DNA of 64,000 bases from Anaerorhabdus furcosa. GTDB lineage: Bacteria; Bacillota_I; Bacilli_A; Erysipelotrichales; Erysipelotrichaceae. Position 1 is the stretch's first letter. Every line of letters starts with the position of its first letter. Shown here piece after piece: positions 1-8,972 of the stretch. The notes below the pieces were generated by a model. It ran no database searches. It was not told the origin of the DNA and was given only the letters and a program-made list of their open reading frames with translations. A program made the translations under genes and the position numbers. The stretch covers positions 1-64,000 of the forward strand of contig NZ_FUWY01000004.1 of the NCBI RefSeq assembly GCF_900167375.1, in the 5' to 3' direction.

Positions 1-337
1 CGATGTCTAGAAGAGGTAATTGTTGGGATAATGCACCACAAGAATCATTCTTTGCGATATTAAAAACAGAAATGGATTTAAAGAAGTATAGGACTTATGA
101 GGAAATGGCTTTTGCGATAACTGATTATATCAATTACTATAATTACGATCGACCACAGAAACGACTTCATAAGAAGACTCCTTATGAAGTTGATCAGTAT
201 CTGACAGATAAAACATTGGTGAAATATCTGCCTGTGATTGTTCCTCAATCAATCATTTATTTATAGTAAAAGCAGATGATTTTTATTCACCTGCTTCATA
301 TCTTTTATTCTTGTGTCCTTGACAAGGGGTATAGTTT
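1..337 (+). mobile_element. IS3-family insertion sequence, right-hand end only
   Basis: The window opens inside an IS3-family element. It holds the end of the orfB transposase, then about 45 bases with a GC-poor hairpin, then a probable terminal inverted repeat near 313-337 (reads TGTCCTTGACAAGGGG on the plus strand). The other end is outside the window, so the inverted repeat cannot be confirmed by comparison. The element stops only about a dozen bases beyond the stop codon of the neighbouring methyltransferase gene, which it leaves intact. Confidence 0.7.
3..266 (+). CDS. IS3-family transposase orfB, C-terminal part (5' truncated by window edge)
   Basis: This is the last 87 residues or so of a DDE transposase of the IS3 family. 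The motif GNCWDNAPQESFF carries the final catalytic Glu of the DDE triad. It is followed by the usual YI.YYN..RPQ..L...TP.E pattern found at the end of rve integrase cores. The enzyme cuts and joins the ends of its own element. The first ATG shown here is internal; the real start, any orfA and the -1 frameshift site lie to the left of the window. Confidence 0.85.
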   Translation: MSRRGNCWDNAPQESFFAILKTEMDLKKYRTYEEMAFAITDYINYYNYDRPQKRLHKKTPYEVDQYLTDKTLVKYLPVIVPQSIIYL

Positions 338-349
338 ATTGAATATCTT

Positions 350-1486
350 TTATTTTCTAACCATCAGAACAATGTTTTCGATATGTTCAGTAAATGGAAA
401 CATATCTACTGGTTGAATTGTTGATATCACATAACCTCTTTTCTCAAGTACTTTTATATCTCTTACTTGTGTTATTGGATTACAAGATACATACACAATG
501 GTTTTTGCTTTTAAGCTTGCTAGAAGAGTAAGAAAGTTTTCATCAGATCCACTACGTGGCGGATCAATAATTGCTACATCCACATCTTTCATCTCTTGAA
601 CATAATCACGCATGAAATATGATACATCTTCTGCATAGAATTTGGCATTCTTAATTTGATTTAGTTTTGCATTGATCATAGCATCTTTAATCGCTACTTT
701 GTTTAGCTCTACTCCTACTACTTCTTTTGCAGAATTAGCAACAATTAGTGAAATGGTTCCAATACCACAATAAGCATCCAAAACAATATCATTCTTATTT
801 ATATTAGCAAGTTCAATTGCTTTTGAATAAAGTTTTTCAGTTTGTTCAGGATTAACTTGATAGAATGACTTACTTGAAATTTGAAATTTAACCCCACAGA
901 GTACATCTTCAATATATCCTTTTCCAAAAAGAATTTTCTCTTTCTCTCCCAATACAACACTTGTACGTCTGGCATTAACTTGCGTACAAATTGTTGTGAT
1001 TTCTGGATGTTTTTGACGAAGCAATTTCATAAACTCTTTACTACCAGGAAACACTTGTTGACCTAAAACAAAAACCAACAAGATTTGATTTGTGTGGTAA
1101 CCAACCCTTAAGTAAGCATGGCGTAAAACGCCAGTTCCTCGGTCTTCATTAAACGGTTGTATTCTTAACTTACTTGCAATCTCACAAATAGATTTAAGGA
1201 TATCATTTGCTTTCTCATTTTGAATTAAACAATCCTCAATCGGAACAATACGATGACTATTTTCTTCATAAATCCCACACGTAACTTTTTTTGTCTTACT
1301 AAGTGAAAATGTTGCAAATACCTTATGACGATAATAATAAGGATTATCCATACCAATAATTGGCAATACAGTATGTGGTTTAAACAAAGATTTAATTTTT
1401 TCTTGTTTGTTTTCAAGTTGTTTTACATATTCTATTCCTTGATATTGACATCCACCGCATTTCTTTGCATATGTACAAATTTTCAT
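350..1486 (-). CDS. 23S rRNA (uracil-C5)-methyltransferase, RlmC/RlmD (TrmA) family
   Basis: This SAM-dependent enzyme methylates C5 of a uridine in 23S rRNA. The protein begins directly with iron-sulfur cluster cysteines (C4, C10, C13 in CTYAKKCGGC) and has a fourth likely ligand in EDCLIQN near residue 85. It therefore lacks the N-terminal TRAM domain seen in RlmD. The Rossmann methyltransferase half has the SAM loop LDAYCGIGTISL, the substrate motif DPPRSG and the catalytic Cys in VSCNP near residue 335. At 378 residues it is short for Gram-positive RlmCD and nearer RlmC in layout. Which uridine it modifies cannot be told from sequence. It overlaps the nadE stop by 4 bases, so the two are likely cotranscribed. 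Confidence 0.85.
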   Translation of the reverse strand: MKICTYAKKCGGCQYQGIEYVKQLENKQEKIKSLFKPHTVLPIIGMDNPYYYRHKVFATFSLSKTKKVTCGIYEENSHRIVPIEDCLIQNEKANDILKSICEIASKLRIQPFNEDRGTGVLRHAYLRVGYHTNQILLVFVLGQQVFPGSKEFMKLLRQKHPEITTICTQVNARRTSVVLGEKEKILFGKGYIEDVLCGVKFQISSKSFYQVNPEQTEKLYSKAIELANINKNDIVLDAYCGIGTISLIVANSAKEVVGVELNKVAIKDAMINAKLNQIKNAKFYAEDVSYFMRDYVQEMKDVDVAIIDPPRSGSDENFLTLLASLKAKTIVYVSCNPITQVRDIKVLEKRGYVISTIQPVDMFPFTEHIENIVLMVRK

Positions 1487-3321
1487 TTTTGACCATCCAT
1501 GTTAAGAATTTTATTTCTTAATTCTATATAACGATTTGAGGGTTGGAATTGAACTTGCGATTCTCTAAAATCATTTCCAAAACTTCCTCTACTAACTACA
1601 ACAGCTGGTGGAAGTTGCAATCTTTTAAATACTGCTTTTTGCATTGTTTTTATCACCCACTCTAAATCATCAATAAACAACTTTGGATTGTCTAAACCAT
1701 AATACTTCATCCATTTTCCTATTTCAGTTTGCAATAGATTTCCTTCAAGATAAGATGACATAATTTCTTCTACTTGATAACCTGGATATTCAATGAGTTT
1801 TGAGATTAACCAGTCATGGTAAAACCATTTCATAGGATCTAGCTGTGCATCTTTTAATTCAGCAGATGGTGGCATATCCCATTTGATTGACTCACCCTCT
1901 ATCTGAGGTAATAAATTTAGTGGAACAACTTCTTTACCAAAGTATTTATTTAAACTATATCCTAACTCAAACAACTGAACTTTTGTGCAATCTCCTATTG
2001 GAGAAAAAGCACCAATTGAATCACCATACATAGTGCAATACCCTAAAGCAACTTCCACTTTATTTCCATTGTTAATGACAACTCCTCCAACAAGTGATGC
2101 AAATGTTGAAAGTAAGTGCCCACGAATTCTAGCTTGTATGTTCTCAAGTGTTAATCCTTGATTTGCACCTTCGTAACCATAATCATGCATTGTATCAATT
2201 GTTGCATTCACAACTTTTTCAATCGCACCTTCTCTTATTTCTATACCAAGTCTTTCCGCCATATCTCTAGCGTTATTCTTAGTCATATCGCTATTATATT
2301 TAGAAGCCATATTGTATCCAAGAATACGTTCTGGACCTAAGGCATGTACTAAAAGACAAGCATTAATTGTACTATCAAGTCCTCCCGATAAACCAATAAC
2401 CCATTTAACTTGTGCATTAAACATTTGTTGATCCACTTCTTTTATTGCAGTAGATAATGCTTTAAGAAGTTTATCTTCTGTATGCTGACACTCTTCACTT
2501 TGACTTAAATCAACTATTTTACATTCTTCTATAAATGCATCATTGCATCCACCAATACAATTTCCATTTTCATCATAAATCTTACTATTTCCATCAAGTA
2601 CGCAAATAGATTTGCCCGTATTTTGCATTCCACAGGCATTGGTATAAATAAATGGCACAAACTTACCATGAGTTTTAATGTGTGCTTGAATTTGTTTATC
2701 ACGAGAACTTTCCTTGTTAATTGTCCAAGGACTTGCAGATAGATTAAAGATAAGATCAACATTTTGTTTTAAATATTCACCCGTAACATCAAATGAATAA
2801 TCTAAACTCCAAAGGTCTTCACAAATTTCAATTCCAATCTTTACTTCTTTACCACGGATTGTTGTTACAAATGGTGCACAAGTTTTATCATTCAATGCTA
2901 ATGCACTTTGAAAATATCTTTCTTCATCAAACATGCGATAATTTGGTAATAAATGTTTAATATAGTACATTTGTCCCGCTGTCGACTTTACCCATTCATT
3001 GTCCTTACAAAAATAAGCAGCATTATAACGTACAATTCGACCATCTCTACCCTTTTCGCTTGAATTTAAAGCAACATTTCCAAACACAATTCCAATTCCA
3101 TTTGATAATGCCTTAATACGATCATTATATGAAATACAAGTTTCCATAAATTGATTATCCGTCCACTTATCTTGAAGACAATAACCACCTATACACATTT
3201 CTGGAAATACTATAAAATCAGCATGTCGCTCTTTTGCATAAGCAATCATAGAAGCCATCTTTATAAAGTTTTGTTCACATTGTCCTACAACAACATTCAT
3301 TTGACCTAAAGCTATTTTCAT
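1483..3321 (-). CDS. nadE: Glutamine-dependent NAD+ synthetase
   Basis: This enzyme makes NAD+ from nicotinic acid adenine dinucleotide, ATP and glutamine in the cytosol. Residues 1 to about 270 form a nitrilase-type glutaminase domain, with the catalytic Cys in IGIEICEDLW and a start-proximal Glu in VFPEMCIGGY. The C-terminal half is the synthetase, with the ATP pyrophosphatase P-loop GLSGGLDST. Length (612 residues) suits the fused glutamine-dependent class. I chose the ATG at 3321 because GGAGGTG sits just upstream and MKIALGQMNVVVGQ is the conserved beginning; an upstream in-frame extension of 24 residues is not needed. Translation is coupled to the downstream rRNA methyltransferase. Confidence 0.93.
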   Translation of the reverse strand: MKIALGQMNVVVGQCEQNFIKMASMIAYAKERHADFIVFPEMCIGGYCLQDKWTDNQFMETCISYNDRIKALSNGIGIVFGNVALNSSEKGRDGRIVRYNAAYFCKDNEWVKSTAGQMYYIKHLLPNYRMFDEERYFQSALALNDKTCAPFVTTIRGKEVKIGIEICEDLWSLDYSFDVTGEYLKQNVDLIFNLSASPWTINKESSRDKQIQAHIKTHGKFVPFIYTNACGMQNTGKSICVLDGNSKIYDENGNCIGGCNDAFIEECKIVDLSQSEECQHTEDKLLKALSTAIKEVDQQMFNAQVKWVIGLSGGLDSTINACLLVHALGPERILGYNMASKYNSDMTKNNARDMAERLGIEIREGAIEKVVNATIDTMHDYGYEGANQGLTLENIQARIRGHLLSTFASLVGGVVINNGNKVEVALGYCTMYGDSIGAFSPIGDCTKVQLFELGYSLNKYFGKEVVPLNLLPQIEGESIKWDMPPSAELKDAQLDPMKWFYHDWLISKLIEYPGYQVEEIMSSYLEGNLLQTEIGKWMKYYGLDNPKLFIDDLEWVIKTMQKAVFKRLQLPPAVVVSRGSFGNDFRESQVQFQPSNRYIELRNKILNMDGQK

Positions 3322-3571
3322 ACACCACACCTCCACTCTATTATACATGATTATTAAGTGAAATACTCCACGAATAGTAAGAAGTAAAATCAATTAAATT
3401 TCCCTTGTATTTAAGCGTTAAACGCTTATTCTTCCTATGCACTTTACTCGAATTTCCTAAATAATTTTGCTGCAAAAGTTTCACCTAATCGATAGAATCA
3501 TCAGTGTGAATATGTTAAATTATTTACACGATTACTTGGTACTTCCACTGTATGCCAGAGGAGGTGATGGT

Positions 3572-3664
3572 ATGGACGAAGTTACTAGTTTTTTGGTAGC
3601 TATCTTAGTAGGTGTATGTACTCGATACATATGTCTTTGGCTTTATAAGTTCACCAAAAAGTAA
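3572..3664 (+). CDS. Fst/par-like type I toxin peptide, 30 aa
   Basis: A short ORF starts at an ATG preceded by an excellent ribosome binding site (GAGGAGGTGATGGT). The peptide has an acidic N-terminus, one hydrophobic membrane span (SFLVAILVGVC and following residues) and a basic Lys-rich tail. This is the shape of Fst, PepA1 and related membrane-depolarising type I toxins. The identification rests mainly on context: a 13-base direct repeat covers codons 3-7, a shared hairpin terminator follows the stop, and a convergent promoter with the second repeat copy lies beyond it. The reading frame is open further upstream (to 3467), but that part has no convincing ribosome binding site. Sequence identity to known Fst toxins is low, so the family call is inference. 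Confidence 0.65.
   Translation: MDEVTSFLVAILVGVCTRYICLWLYKFTKK
3580..3592 (+). repeat. Direct repeat copy 1 of the par-like locus
   Basis: AGTTACTAGTTTT lies inside the first codons of the toxin ORF. An identical copy is at 3726-3738 beyond the terminator. In par loci such repeats let the convergent antisense RNA pair with the toxin mRNA at its translation start. Confidence 0.75.
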
Positions 3665-3679
3665 TCGTGAATGTATTAG

Positions 3680-3707
3680 AAAAGCAAGGTTGGCAGACCT
3701 TGCTTTT
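3680..3707. terminator. Bidirectional intrinsic terminator shared by toxin and antitoxin RNAs
   Basis: A perfect 11-bp stem (AAAAGCAAGGT / ACCTTGCTTTT) encloses a 6-base loop. It has A tracts on the left and T tracts on the right, so it can stop transcription from both sides. Confidence 0.85.
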
Positions 3708-3725
3708 CCTTTGTTCAGTATGAAC

Positions 3726-3738
3726 AGTTACTAGTTTT
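3726..3738 (+). repeat. Direct repeat copy 2 of the par-like locus
   Basis: This is an exact 13-base copy of the repeat at 3580-3592. It sits at the predicted 5' end of the antisense RNA. Confidence 0.75.
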
Positions 3739-3746
3739 ATAAGATT

Positions 3747-3774
3747 ATTATACTTAAATATTATTAGAAGTCAA
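3747..3774 (-). promoter_or_regulatory. Promoter for the antisense RNA
   Basis: On the minus strand there is TTGACT, a 16-base spacer, and TATAAT. It points away from the kinase gene and into the direct repeat and terminator, where no protein gene is encoded on that strand until nadE. Confidence 0.7.
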
Positions 3775-3779
3775 TTACT

Positions 3780-4322
3780 TTAAACTAACAAATTTATTTC
3801 ATTTTCAATTATAGTTTTTACAATTGCATCTACTGTTTGATTGCCATCTACAATTAAATCCGCCCCATCAATTCCTAAGCGTCTTGCTTCTTCATATAGA
3901 AAATTATTTTTTAAAATTGTATCTAACAAAGTGCTCAAACTTATCTCTTCATTTGGATTATCTCTTTGAATTTTTCTTTCGATACTTAAATCACTTGGTG
4001 TATCAATATAAATTGCTGTATCAATATATTTCTTTATTAAATCATGACGATAATCAAAGGGATAATCCAAAAACAAATAATCATAACCCTTCTCTAATTC
4101 AAAATTTATTTTCTTCTCAAGTTCAGATAAGTCAAATTCATTTGCATTGGATCCACGACTTACCCATTCTTCAATATCCATGATTTCACTTTTTACATCA
4201 TAATTACCATCATCAAAATAAATTGCCGCTGATTTTGGAACTTTTTTATATAATTCTTTTGTCACAGTAGTTTTTCCACCACCTGAAACAGAATTAATTG
4301 CAATTACTTTTGTTTTTCTCAT
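3780..4322 (-). CDS. P-loop nucleoside/nucleotide kinase-like ATPase
   Basis: The protein (180 residues) begins with a Walker A loop in NSVSGGGKTTVT (residues 9-20) and continues with YFDDGNYD, where the acidic pair resembles the substrate or metal site of uridine-kinase-like enzymes. A second acidic strand, YLFLDYPFDYRHD, and a DTPSDLSIERKIQRD segment resembling a lid follow. This supports an ATP-dependent phosphotransferase on a small molecule; the substrate cannot be assigned. It is 3 bases downstream of a 57-residue gene, so the two probably form one small operon. Confidence 0.6.
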   Translation of the reverse strand: MRKTKVIAINSVSGGGKTTVTKELYKKVPKSAAIYFDDGNYDVKSEIMDIEEWVSRGSNANEFDLSELEKKINFELEKGYDYLFLDYPFDYRHDLIKKYIDTAIYIDTPSDLSIERKIQRDNPNEEISLSTLLDTILKNNFLYEEARRLGIDGADLIVDGNQTVDAIVKTIIENEINLLV

Positions 4323-4325
4323 ATT

Positions 4326-4499
4326 CTATTCGCTCTTAAAATCTTCAATATCCATCCCATTGAAGTGTTCTATAAGATGTTTTAGCTCATCATTTTTCTC
4401 AATTATTGATTCTTCTAATAATTTTTCTTTCTTCATTTTTTCTACATCATTCAGTACTTGTTTTGTCATATCAAATTGAACCTTTGGAATATGTTTCAT
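4326..4499 (-). CDS. Small charged protein of unknown function, 57 aa
   Basis: A Lys/Glu-rich, probably helical protein with no recognised domain. The ATG at 4499 is favoured because GGAG sits about 8 bases upstream; a longer reading (to 4544) has no such site. It ends 3 bases before the P-loop kinase start, suggesting the two are translated together. Small size and lack of recognisable motifs keep confidence moderate. Confidence 0.5.
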   Translation of the reverse strand: MKHIPKVQFDMTKQVLNDVEKMKKEKLLEESIIEKNDELKHLIEHFNGMDIEDFKSE

Positions 4500-4570
4500 A
4501 TGATTATCTCCACTTCTAACTACATTATAATACAAATACCTCACATAATAAAAGGTTCAATGTAAACAAA

Positions 4571-4593
4571 GGGTTGACTCATTGAGCCAACCC
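4571..4593 (-). terminator. Terminator of the pur operon
   Basis: A 10-bp stem (GGGTTGGCTC / GAGTCAACCC, one G-T pair) with a 3-base loop touches the purD stop codon and is followed on the minus strand by TTTGTTT. Confidence 0.75.
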
Positions 4594-5846
4594 TACTTAA
4601 TACCTTTATTTCCGATATCATGACGATAAAATAATGAATCACATTTTATCTTCTTTATTTCTTCATAAACACAATCTTGTGCATCTTTTAATGTGGCTCC
4701 ACTTTTTAAAACGAATAGAACTCTTCCACCAGTTGCAATGAGTTGATTCCCTTCACTTGATGTACCCATGTGGAATACGGTTGCATCACATTGATCCAAG
4801 CCTTCAATGATTGCTCCTTTTTTATAACTTTCAGGATATCCTTTGTTTGCCATAACAACGCCACAAAAATGCTCATTGCTCCACTCAAGCTTAGTAGGTA
4901 TACCCTTCATTGTATTGCTCACTACTTCAAACAAATCATTTTGTAAAGCTGGTAATACAACTTCTGTTTCAGGATCGCCAAATCGAACATTGTATTCAAT
5001 TGTTTTTACTCCATCTTTTGTTAACATACACCCACCATAGAGTATACCTAAGAATGGTTTTCCTTCTAAAACCATAGCATCCGCCATAGCTTGCACTATT
5101 TTTTCTACAGCATCATTGTATGCAGATTCAGGGATATGATGAACAGGTGTATATGCACCCATACCACCAGTATTTAATCCTTCATCATGATCAAAAGCAC
5201 GTTTATGATCTTGAGCAATTTGCATAGGTACTACTAAATTGCCATTTACAAATGCTAATAGTGAGAATTCCTCACCTTCTAAAAATTCTTCAATAACAAC
5301 ACTGCTTCCAGCTTGATCAAATAATTGATTGCACATCATTTCTTCAAGTGATGCACATGCTTCTTCCATTGTTGTTGCAATAATAACCCCTTTACCTGCT
5401 GCTAAACCATCTGCTTTTAATACAATTGGCATTTCTTGACGAAGTAAATAAGCTTTCGCATCCTCAAAGTTATCAAAACTTTCATATTTTGCAGTAGGAA
5501 TATTGTATTTTTTCATCATTGCCTTTGAAAATACTTTTGACCCTTCTAATTCTGCCGCAGCTTTAGTTGGACCAAATATTTCTAGACCTGCTTCATGAAA
5601 AGCATCTGTGATCCCTGCACACAGTGGAATTTCTGGTCCCACAAAAGTTAAATCAATTTCATTTTCTTTTACAAATTCAATTAACTCTTCAAAATCATTC
5701 GTTTGCAGAGGAACAAGAGTAGCAACATCGCTCATCCCAGGATTACCTGGTGCTACAAATACTTCTTCTACTTGTGGTGATTGTTTAAACTTATAACAAA
5801 TCGCATGTTCTCTTCCACCACTTCCAATTACGAGTACTTTTTTCAT
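4593..5846 (-). CDS. purD: Phosphoribosylamine-glycine ligase (GAR synthetase)
   Basis: This enzyme joins glycine to phosphoribosylamine with ATP, step 2 of purine synthesis. The N-terminus VLVIGSGGREHAI is the family signature. The ATP-grasp core includes LKADGLAAGKGV, and the signature RFGDPETEVVLPAL is near residue 290. Length 417 is normal. The start ATG overlaps the purH stop by one base (TAATG), so translation is coupled. It is the last gene of the operon and its stop abuts the terminator. Confidence 0.95.
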   Translation of the reverse strand: MKKVLVIGSGGREHAICYKFKQSPQVEEVFVAPGNPGMSDVATLVPLQTNDFEELIEFVKENEIDLTFVGPEIPLCAGITDAFHEAGLEIFGPTKAAAELEGSKVFSKAMMKKYNIPTAKYESFDNFEDAKAYLLRQEMPIVLKADGLAAGKGVIIATTMEEACASLEEMMCNQLFDQAGSSVVIEEFLEGEEFSLLAFVNGNLVVPMQIAQDHKRAFDHDEGLNTGGMGAYTPVHHIPESAYNDAVEKIVQAMADAMVLEGKPFLGILYGGCMLTKDGVKTIEYNVRFGDPETEVVLPALQNDLFEVVSNTMKGIPTKLEWSNEHFCGVVMANKGYPESYKKGAIIEGLDQCDATVFHMGTSSEGNQLIATGGRVLFVLKSGATLKDAQDCVYEEIKKIKCDSLFYRHDIGNKGIK

Positions 5847-7384
5847 TAGTGTTTAAAATGACGCTTTCCTGTAAAGAGCATTGCGATGTTTGTCTCATTA
5901 CATTTATCAATCGAATCTTGGTCTTTAATTGAACCACCTGGTTGAATAATACATTCAATTCCATATGTACTTGCTAGTTCCACTGTATCATTCATTGGAA
6001 AGAATGCATCTGATGCAAGTGTAGAACCTTTAGCTTTATCACCAGCTTGCTCACATGCTATTTTAGCTGCACCTACACGATTCATTTGGCCTGCACCTAC
6101 ACCCAAAGTTTGACCATCCTTTACAAGTACAATTGCATTAGATTTCACATGCTTCACAATTTTCATACCAAATAAGGCATCAGTAATTTGATTTGCAGTA
6201 GGTTGTTTCACAGTTACCACTTGTAAATCTTCTTTAGTTTCAAGTACATCATCTTCACCTTGAATGAGTAATCCACCTGTAACACTTACCATTTTATTTT
6301 TTGCATCTTCACCCTCTGTTACAAATGTCATTAAACGAATATTTTTCTTTTGACTTAATATTTCAAATGCTTCTTTAGAAAAACTTGGAGCAAGAATAAT
6401 TTCCAAGAACATTTGGCTCATATCCTTAGCGCAATCAACATTTACTTCTTCATTAAATGCAACGATACCACCAAAAATACTTACAGGATCTGCCGCATAT
6501 GCCTTCTTCCATGCATCAGTAATATGATCTGAAATCGCTACTCCACATGGATTCATATGTTTTACTGCTACCACAGCTGGTGTTCCTACAAATTCCTTAA
6601 GGATTTGTAAAGTTGCATTTGCATCTTGAATGTTATTGTAAGACAATTCTTTACCATGCAATTGTATTGCAGATGTCATTGCATAACGCAACTTACTTCC
6701 ATCCGTATAGAAAGATGCACTTTGATGTGGATTTTCTCCATAACGCAATGTTTGTACTAAATCATATCCAAAGATAACCTTTTCTGGATTCTCATCTTCA
6801 AATTTATCAGTTAAATATTGTTGAATCATGGCATCATATGCTGCAGTTGTACGGAATGCTTTCGCAGCCAATTTTTGACGAGTATCCAAAGTCGTATCAC
6901 CTTGATTTGCAATTTCATCGAGTACAGTTTGATAATCATTTACATCAGTTACAACTGTTACAAATTTATGATTTTTTGCAGCACTACGAATCATACTTGG
7001 ACCACCAATATCAATATTTTCAATTGCTTCCTCATGTGTGAAATTAGGTTTTGAAATTGTTTCTTTAAACGGATACAAATTAACACAAACTAAATCAATT
7101 GTTTCAATACCATATTCTTTCATTTGATTTACATGTGATTCTTTATCACGTACACCTAAAAGTCCTCCATGAATTAATGGATGTAATGTTTTTACACGTC
7201 CATCTAGCATTTCAGGAAAATGCGTAACTTCATCTATAGCTATTGTTAAAATACCTTCTTCATCAAGAGCTTTTTTTGTTCCACCCGTTGAAATAATTTG
7301 ATATCCACATTGTACCAATCCTTTTACAAATGGAATCAATCCTTCTTTATTTGATACACTAACTAACGCTCTTTTCATCTTCAT
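5846..7384 (-). CDS. purH: Bifunctional AICAR transformylase / IMP cyclohydrolase
   Basis: This protein performs the last two steps to IMP. The N-terminal MGS-like IMP cyclohydrolase domain (about residues 1-150) begins [12 protein letters not shown] and includes STGGTKKAL. The C-terminal AICAR transformylase domain includes the conserved AVKHMNPCG segment and SDAFFPMND. Length 512 is typical. Two ATGs lie 6 bases apart (7384 and 7378) behind GGAGGAAA; the second has the better spacing. It overlaps the end of purN, as expected for a tightly packed operon. Confidence 0.95.
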   Translation of the reverse strand: MKMKRALVSVSNKEGLIPFVKGLVQCGYQIISTGGTKKALDEEGILTIAIDEVTHFPEMLDGRVKTLHPLIHGGLLGVRDKESHVNQMKEYGIETIDLVCVNLYPFKETISKPNFTHEEAIENIDIGGPSMIRSAAKNHKFVTVVTDVNDYQTVLDEIANQGDTTLDTRQKLAAKAFRTTAAYDAMIQQYLTDKFEDENPEKVIFGYDLVQTLRYGENPHQSASFYTDGSKLRYAMTSAIQLHGKELSYNNIQDANATLQILKEFVGTPAVVAVKHMNPCGVAISDHITDAWKKAYAADPVSIFGGIVAFNEEVNVDCAKDMSQMFLEIILAPSFSKEAFEILSQKKNIRLMTFVTEGEDAKNKMVSVTGGLLIQGEDDVLETKEDLQVVTVKQPTANQITDALFGMKIVKHVKSNAIVLVKDGQTLGVGAGQMNRVGAAKIACEQAGDKAKGSTLASDAFFPMNDTVELASTYGIECIIQPGGSIKDQDSIDKCNETNIAMLFTGKRHFKH

Positions 7385-7949
7385 TTTCCTCCAACAATTT
7401 TCTTAATGTTTCTGGATACAATTGATGTTCGATTTTATGTATTTCACGCTCTGCATCTTCATGAGTCATACCATCTAGAACATCAAAACATTTTTGGGCG
7501 ATGATTTTACCACCATCCATCTCCGCATTTACATAGTGAATACTCACACCCATAAGTTTCACTCCATAATGGAATGCTTGCCCAATTGCATCTTTACCTT
7601 TAAATGCAGGTAACAATGAGGGGTGAATATTAACAATACGATTTGGATAAGCTTCTAACAAACAATCAGCTAGGATACGCATATATCCTGCAAGTACAAT
7701 CCACTCTACATTTCTTTTCTTGCATTCACTTACGATTTCTCTTTCATAATCATTTTTAGTTGCATAACTTTTTGGATTAAAAACAAAAGTATCAATGTGC
7801 TTCGCTTTTGCTTTTTCAATAACTAGCGCATCACTTTTATCCACAACCACTAGTTCAATTGAAGCATTCAGTTTCCCTTCTTCAATACTAGCTTGTATAG
7901 CATCAAAATTGGTACCAGTACCTGATGCAAATACGGCTATTTTTCTCAT
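7359..7949 (-). CDS. purN: Phosphoribosylglycinamide formyltransferase
   Basis: This enzyme uses 10-formyl-THF to formylate GAR, step 3 of purine synthesis. The N-terminus [15 protein letters not shown] is the phosphoribosyl-binding loop. The catalytic Asn/His/Asp set is visible in [12 protein letters not shown] and the later [17 protein letters not shown]. At 196 residues it matches the family. It overlaps purM by 4 bases and purH by 26 bases. Confidence 0.94.
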   Translation of the reverse strand: MRKIAVFASGTGTNFDAIQASIEEGKLNASIELVVVDKSDALVIEKAKAKHIDTFVFNPKSYATKNDYEREIVSECKKRNVEWIVLAGYMRILADCLLEAYPNRIVNIHPSLLPAFKGKDAIGQAFHYGVKLMGVSIHYVNAEMDGGKIIAQKCFDVLDGMTHEDAEREIHKIEHQLYPETLRKLLEENEDEKSVS

Positions 7950-8971
7950 TTGAAAGTTACTCCTTCACCTTCAATAATCTTACCTATTACACTTGGACTT
8001 TCTCCATTAACTTTTAGAATTTCCATTGTCTTATCAACATCACTTGGATTAACGACTAAAATCATACCAACACCCATATTGAAGACGTTGTACATTTCAT
8101 GCTCATCCATATTTGATAATTTTTTTAAGACATTAAATATCGGAAGCACAGTGTATGAACCTTTTTGAATTTCGATTCCTTGACCATTGTTTAAGCAGCG
8201 AGGCATATTTTCATAGAATCCACCACCCGTAATATGGGCAATACCATGAACATCGATTTCATCTAACACTGCCTTCACTGGTTTTACATAAATTCTTGTA
8301 GGTGTTAATAATGTCTCACCAATTGATTTATCTAATCCTTCGAAAGTACTGTTTAAATCCACTGCATTATCTTTTAAAACAATCTTTCTTACTAATGAGA
8401 ATCCATTTGAATGAACTCCACTTGATGGAAGTGCTATCACTACATCACCAATTTGTACTTTTTCAGGAGTTATGATCTTAGATTTTTCTACTGCACCTAC
8501 AGTAAATCCAGCAATATCATAATCATCCTCACCATACATATCTGGCATTTCGGCAGTTTCACCACCAACAAGTGCACAATCAGCTAATACACATCCATCA
8601 CAAACACCTTTTACGATTTCTTCAATTTGTTCAGGATGATTTTTTCCTACTGCAATATAATCCAAGAAGAATAAAGGAACAGCGCCTTGTGCTAACACAT
8701 CATTCACACACATCGCAACTACATCTTGACCAATTGTGTCATGTTTATTCATTAACATTGCAAGTTTTAATTTAGTACCAACACCATCAGTTCCACTTAC
8801 TAGTACTGGTTCTTTAATCTTTAAACTTGATAAATCAAATAAGCCACCAAAGGCACCAATACCACCCATTACACCTAAACGTTCCGTACGCTTGATGTGT
8901 TTTTTAATTCTTTCTACTGATTCATACCCTGCTTCTAAATTTACACCTGCATCTTTATATGACTTTGACAT
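7946..8971 (-). CDS. purM: Phosphoribosylformylglycinamidine cyclo-ligase (AIR synthetase)
   Basis: This enzyme closes the imidazole ring (FGAM to AIR, ATP-dependent). Conserved blocks include [34 protein letters not shown] and GGFYENMPR. The ATG at 8971 is supported by GGAGG six bases upstream and begins [15 protein letters not shown], giving 341 residues. Only one base separates it from the purL stop. An in-frame extension to 9052 would run into purL and is unlikely. Confidence 0.95.
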   Translation of the reverse strand: MSKSYKDAGVNLEAGYESVERIKKHIKRTERLGVMGGIGAFGGLFDLSSLKIKEPVLVSGTDGVGTKLKLAMLMNKHDTIGQDVVAMCVNDVLAQGAVPLFFLDYIAVGKNHPEQIEEIVKGVCDGCVLADCALVGGETAEMPDMYGEDDYDIAGFTVGAVEKSKIITPEKVQIGDVVIALPSSGVHSNGFSLVRKIVLKDNAVDLNSTFEGLDKSIGETLLTPTRIYVKPVKAVLDEIDVHGIAHITGGGFYENMPRCLNNGQGIEIQKGSYTVLPIFNVLKKLSNMDEHEMYNVFNMGVGMILVVNPSDVDKTMEILKVNGESPSVIGKIIEGEGVTFK

Positions 8972-8972
8972 C

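Larger units (their letters stand above)
3680..3740 (-). ncRNA. Putative antisense antitoxin RNA (RNA II-like), about 60 nt
   Basis: A minus-strand promoter at 3747-3774 would start a transcript near 3740. The transcript would begin with the complement of direct repeat copy 2, pass a small hairpin (TGTTCA/TGAACA) and end at the shared terminator. Its 5' end is therefore complementary to codons 3-7 of the toxin mRNA, and its 3' end to the mRNA terminator. This is the layout of RNA II of the pAD1 par locus. Transcript ends are inferred. Confidence 0.6.

Noticed and set aside
3824-4183. A 119-codon plus-strand frame opposite the P-loop kinase gene
   Set aside because: The minus-strand frame has a Walker A motif and good gene spacing; the plus-strand translation has no recognisable feature.
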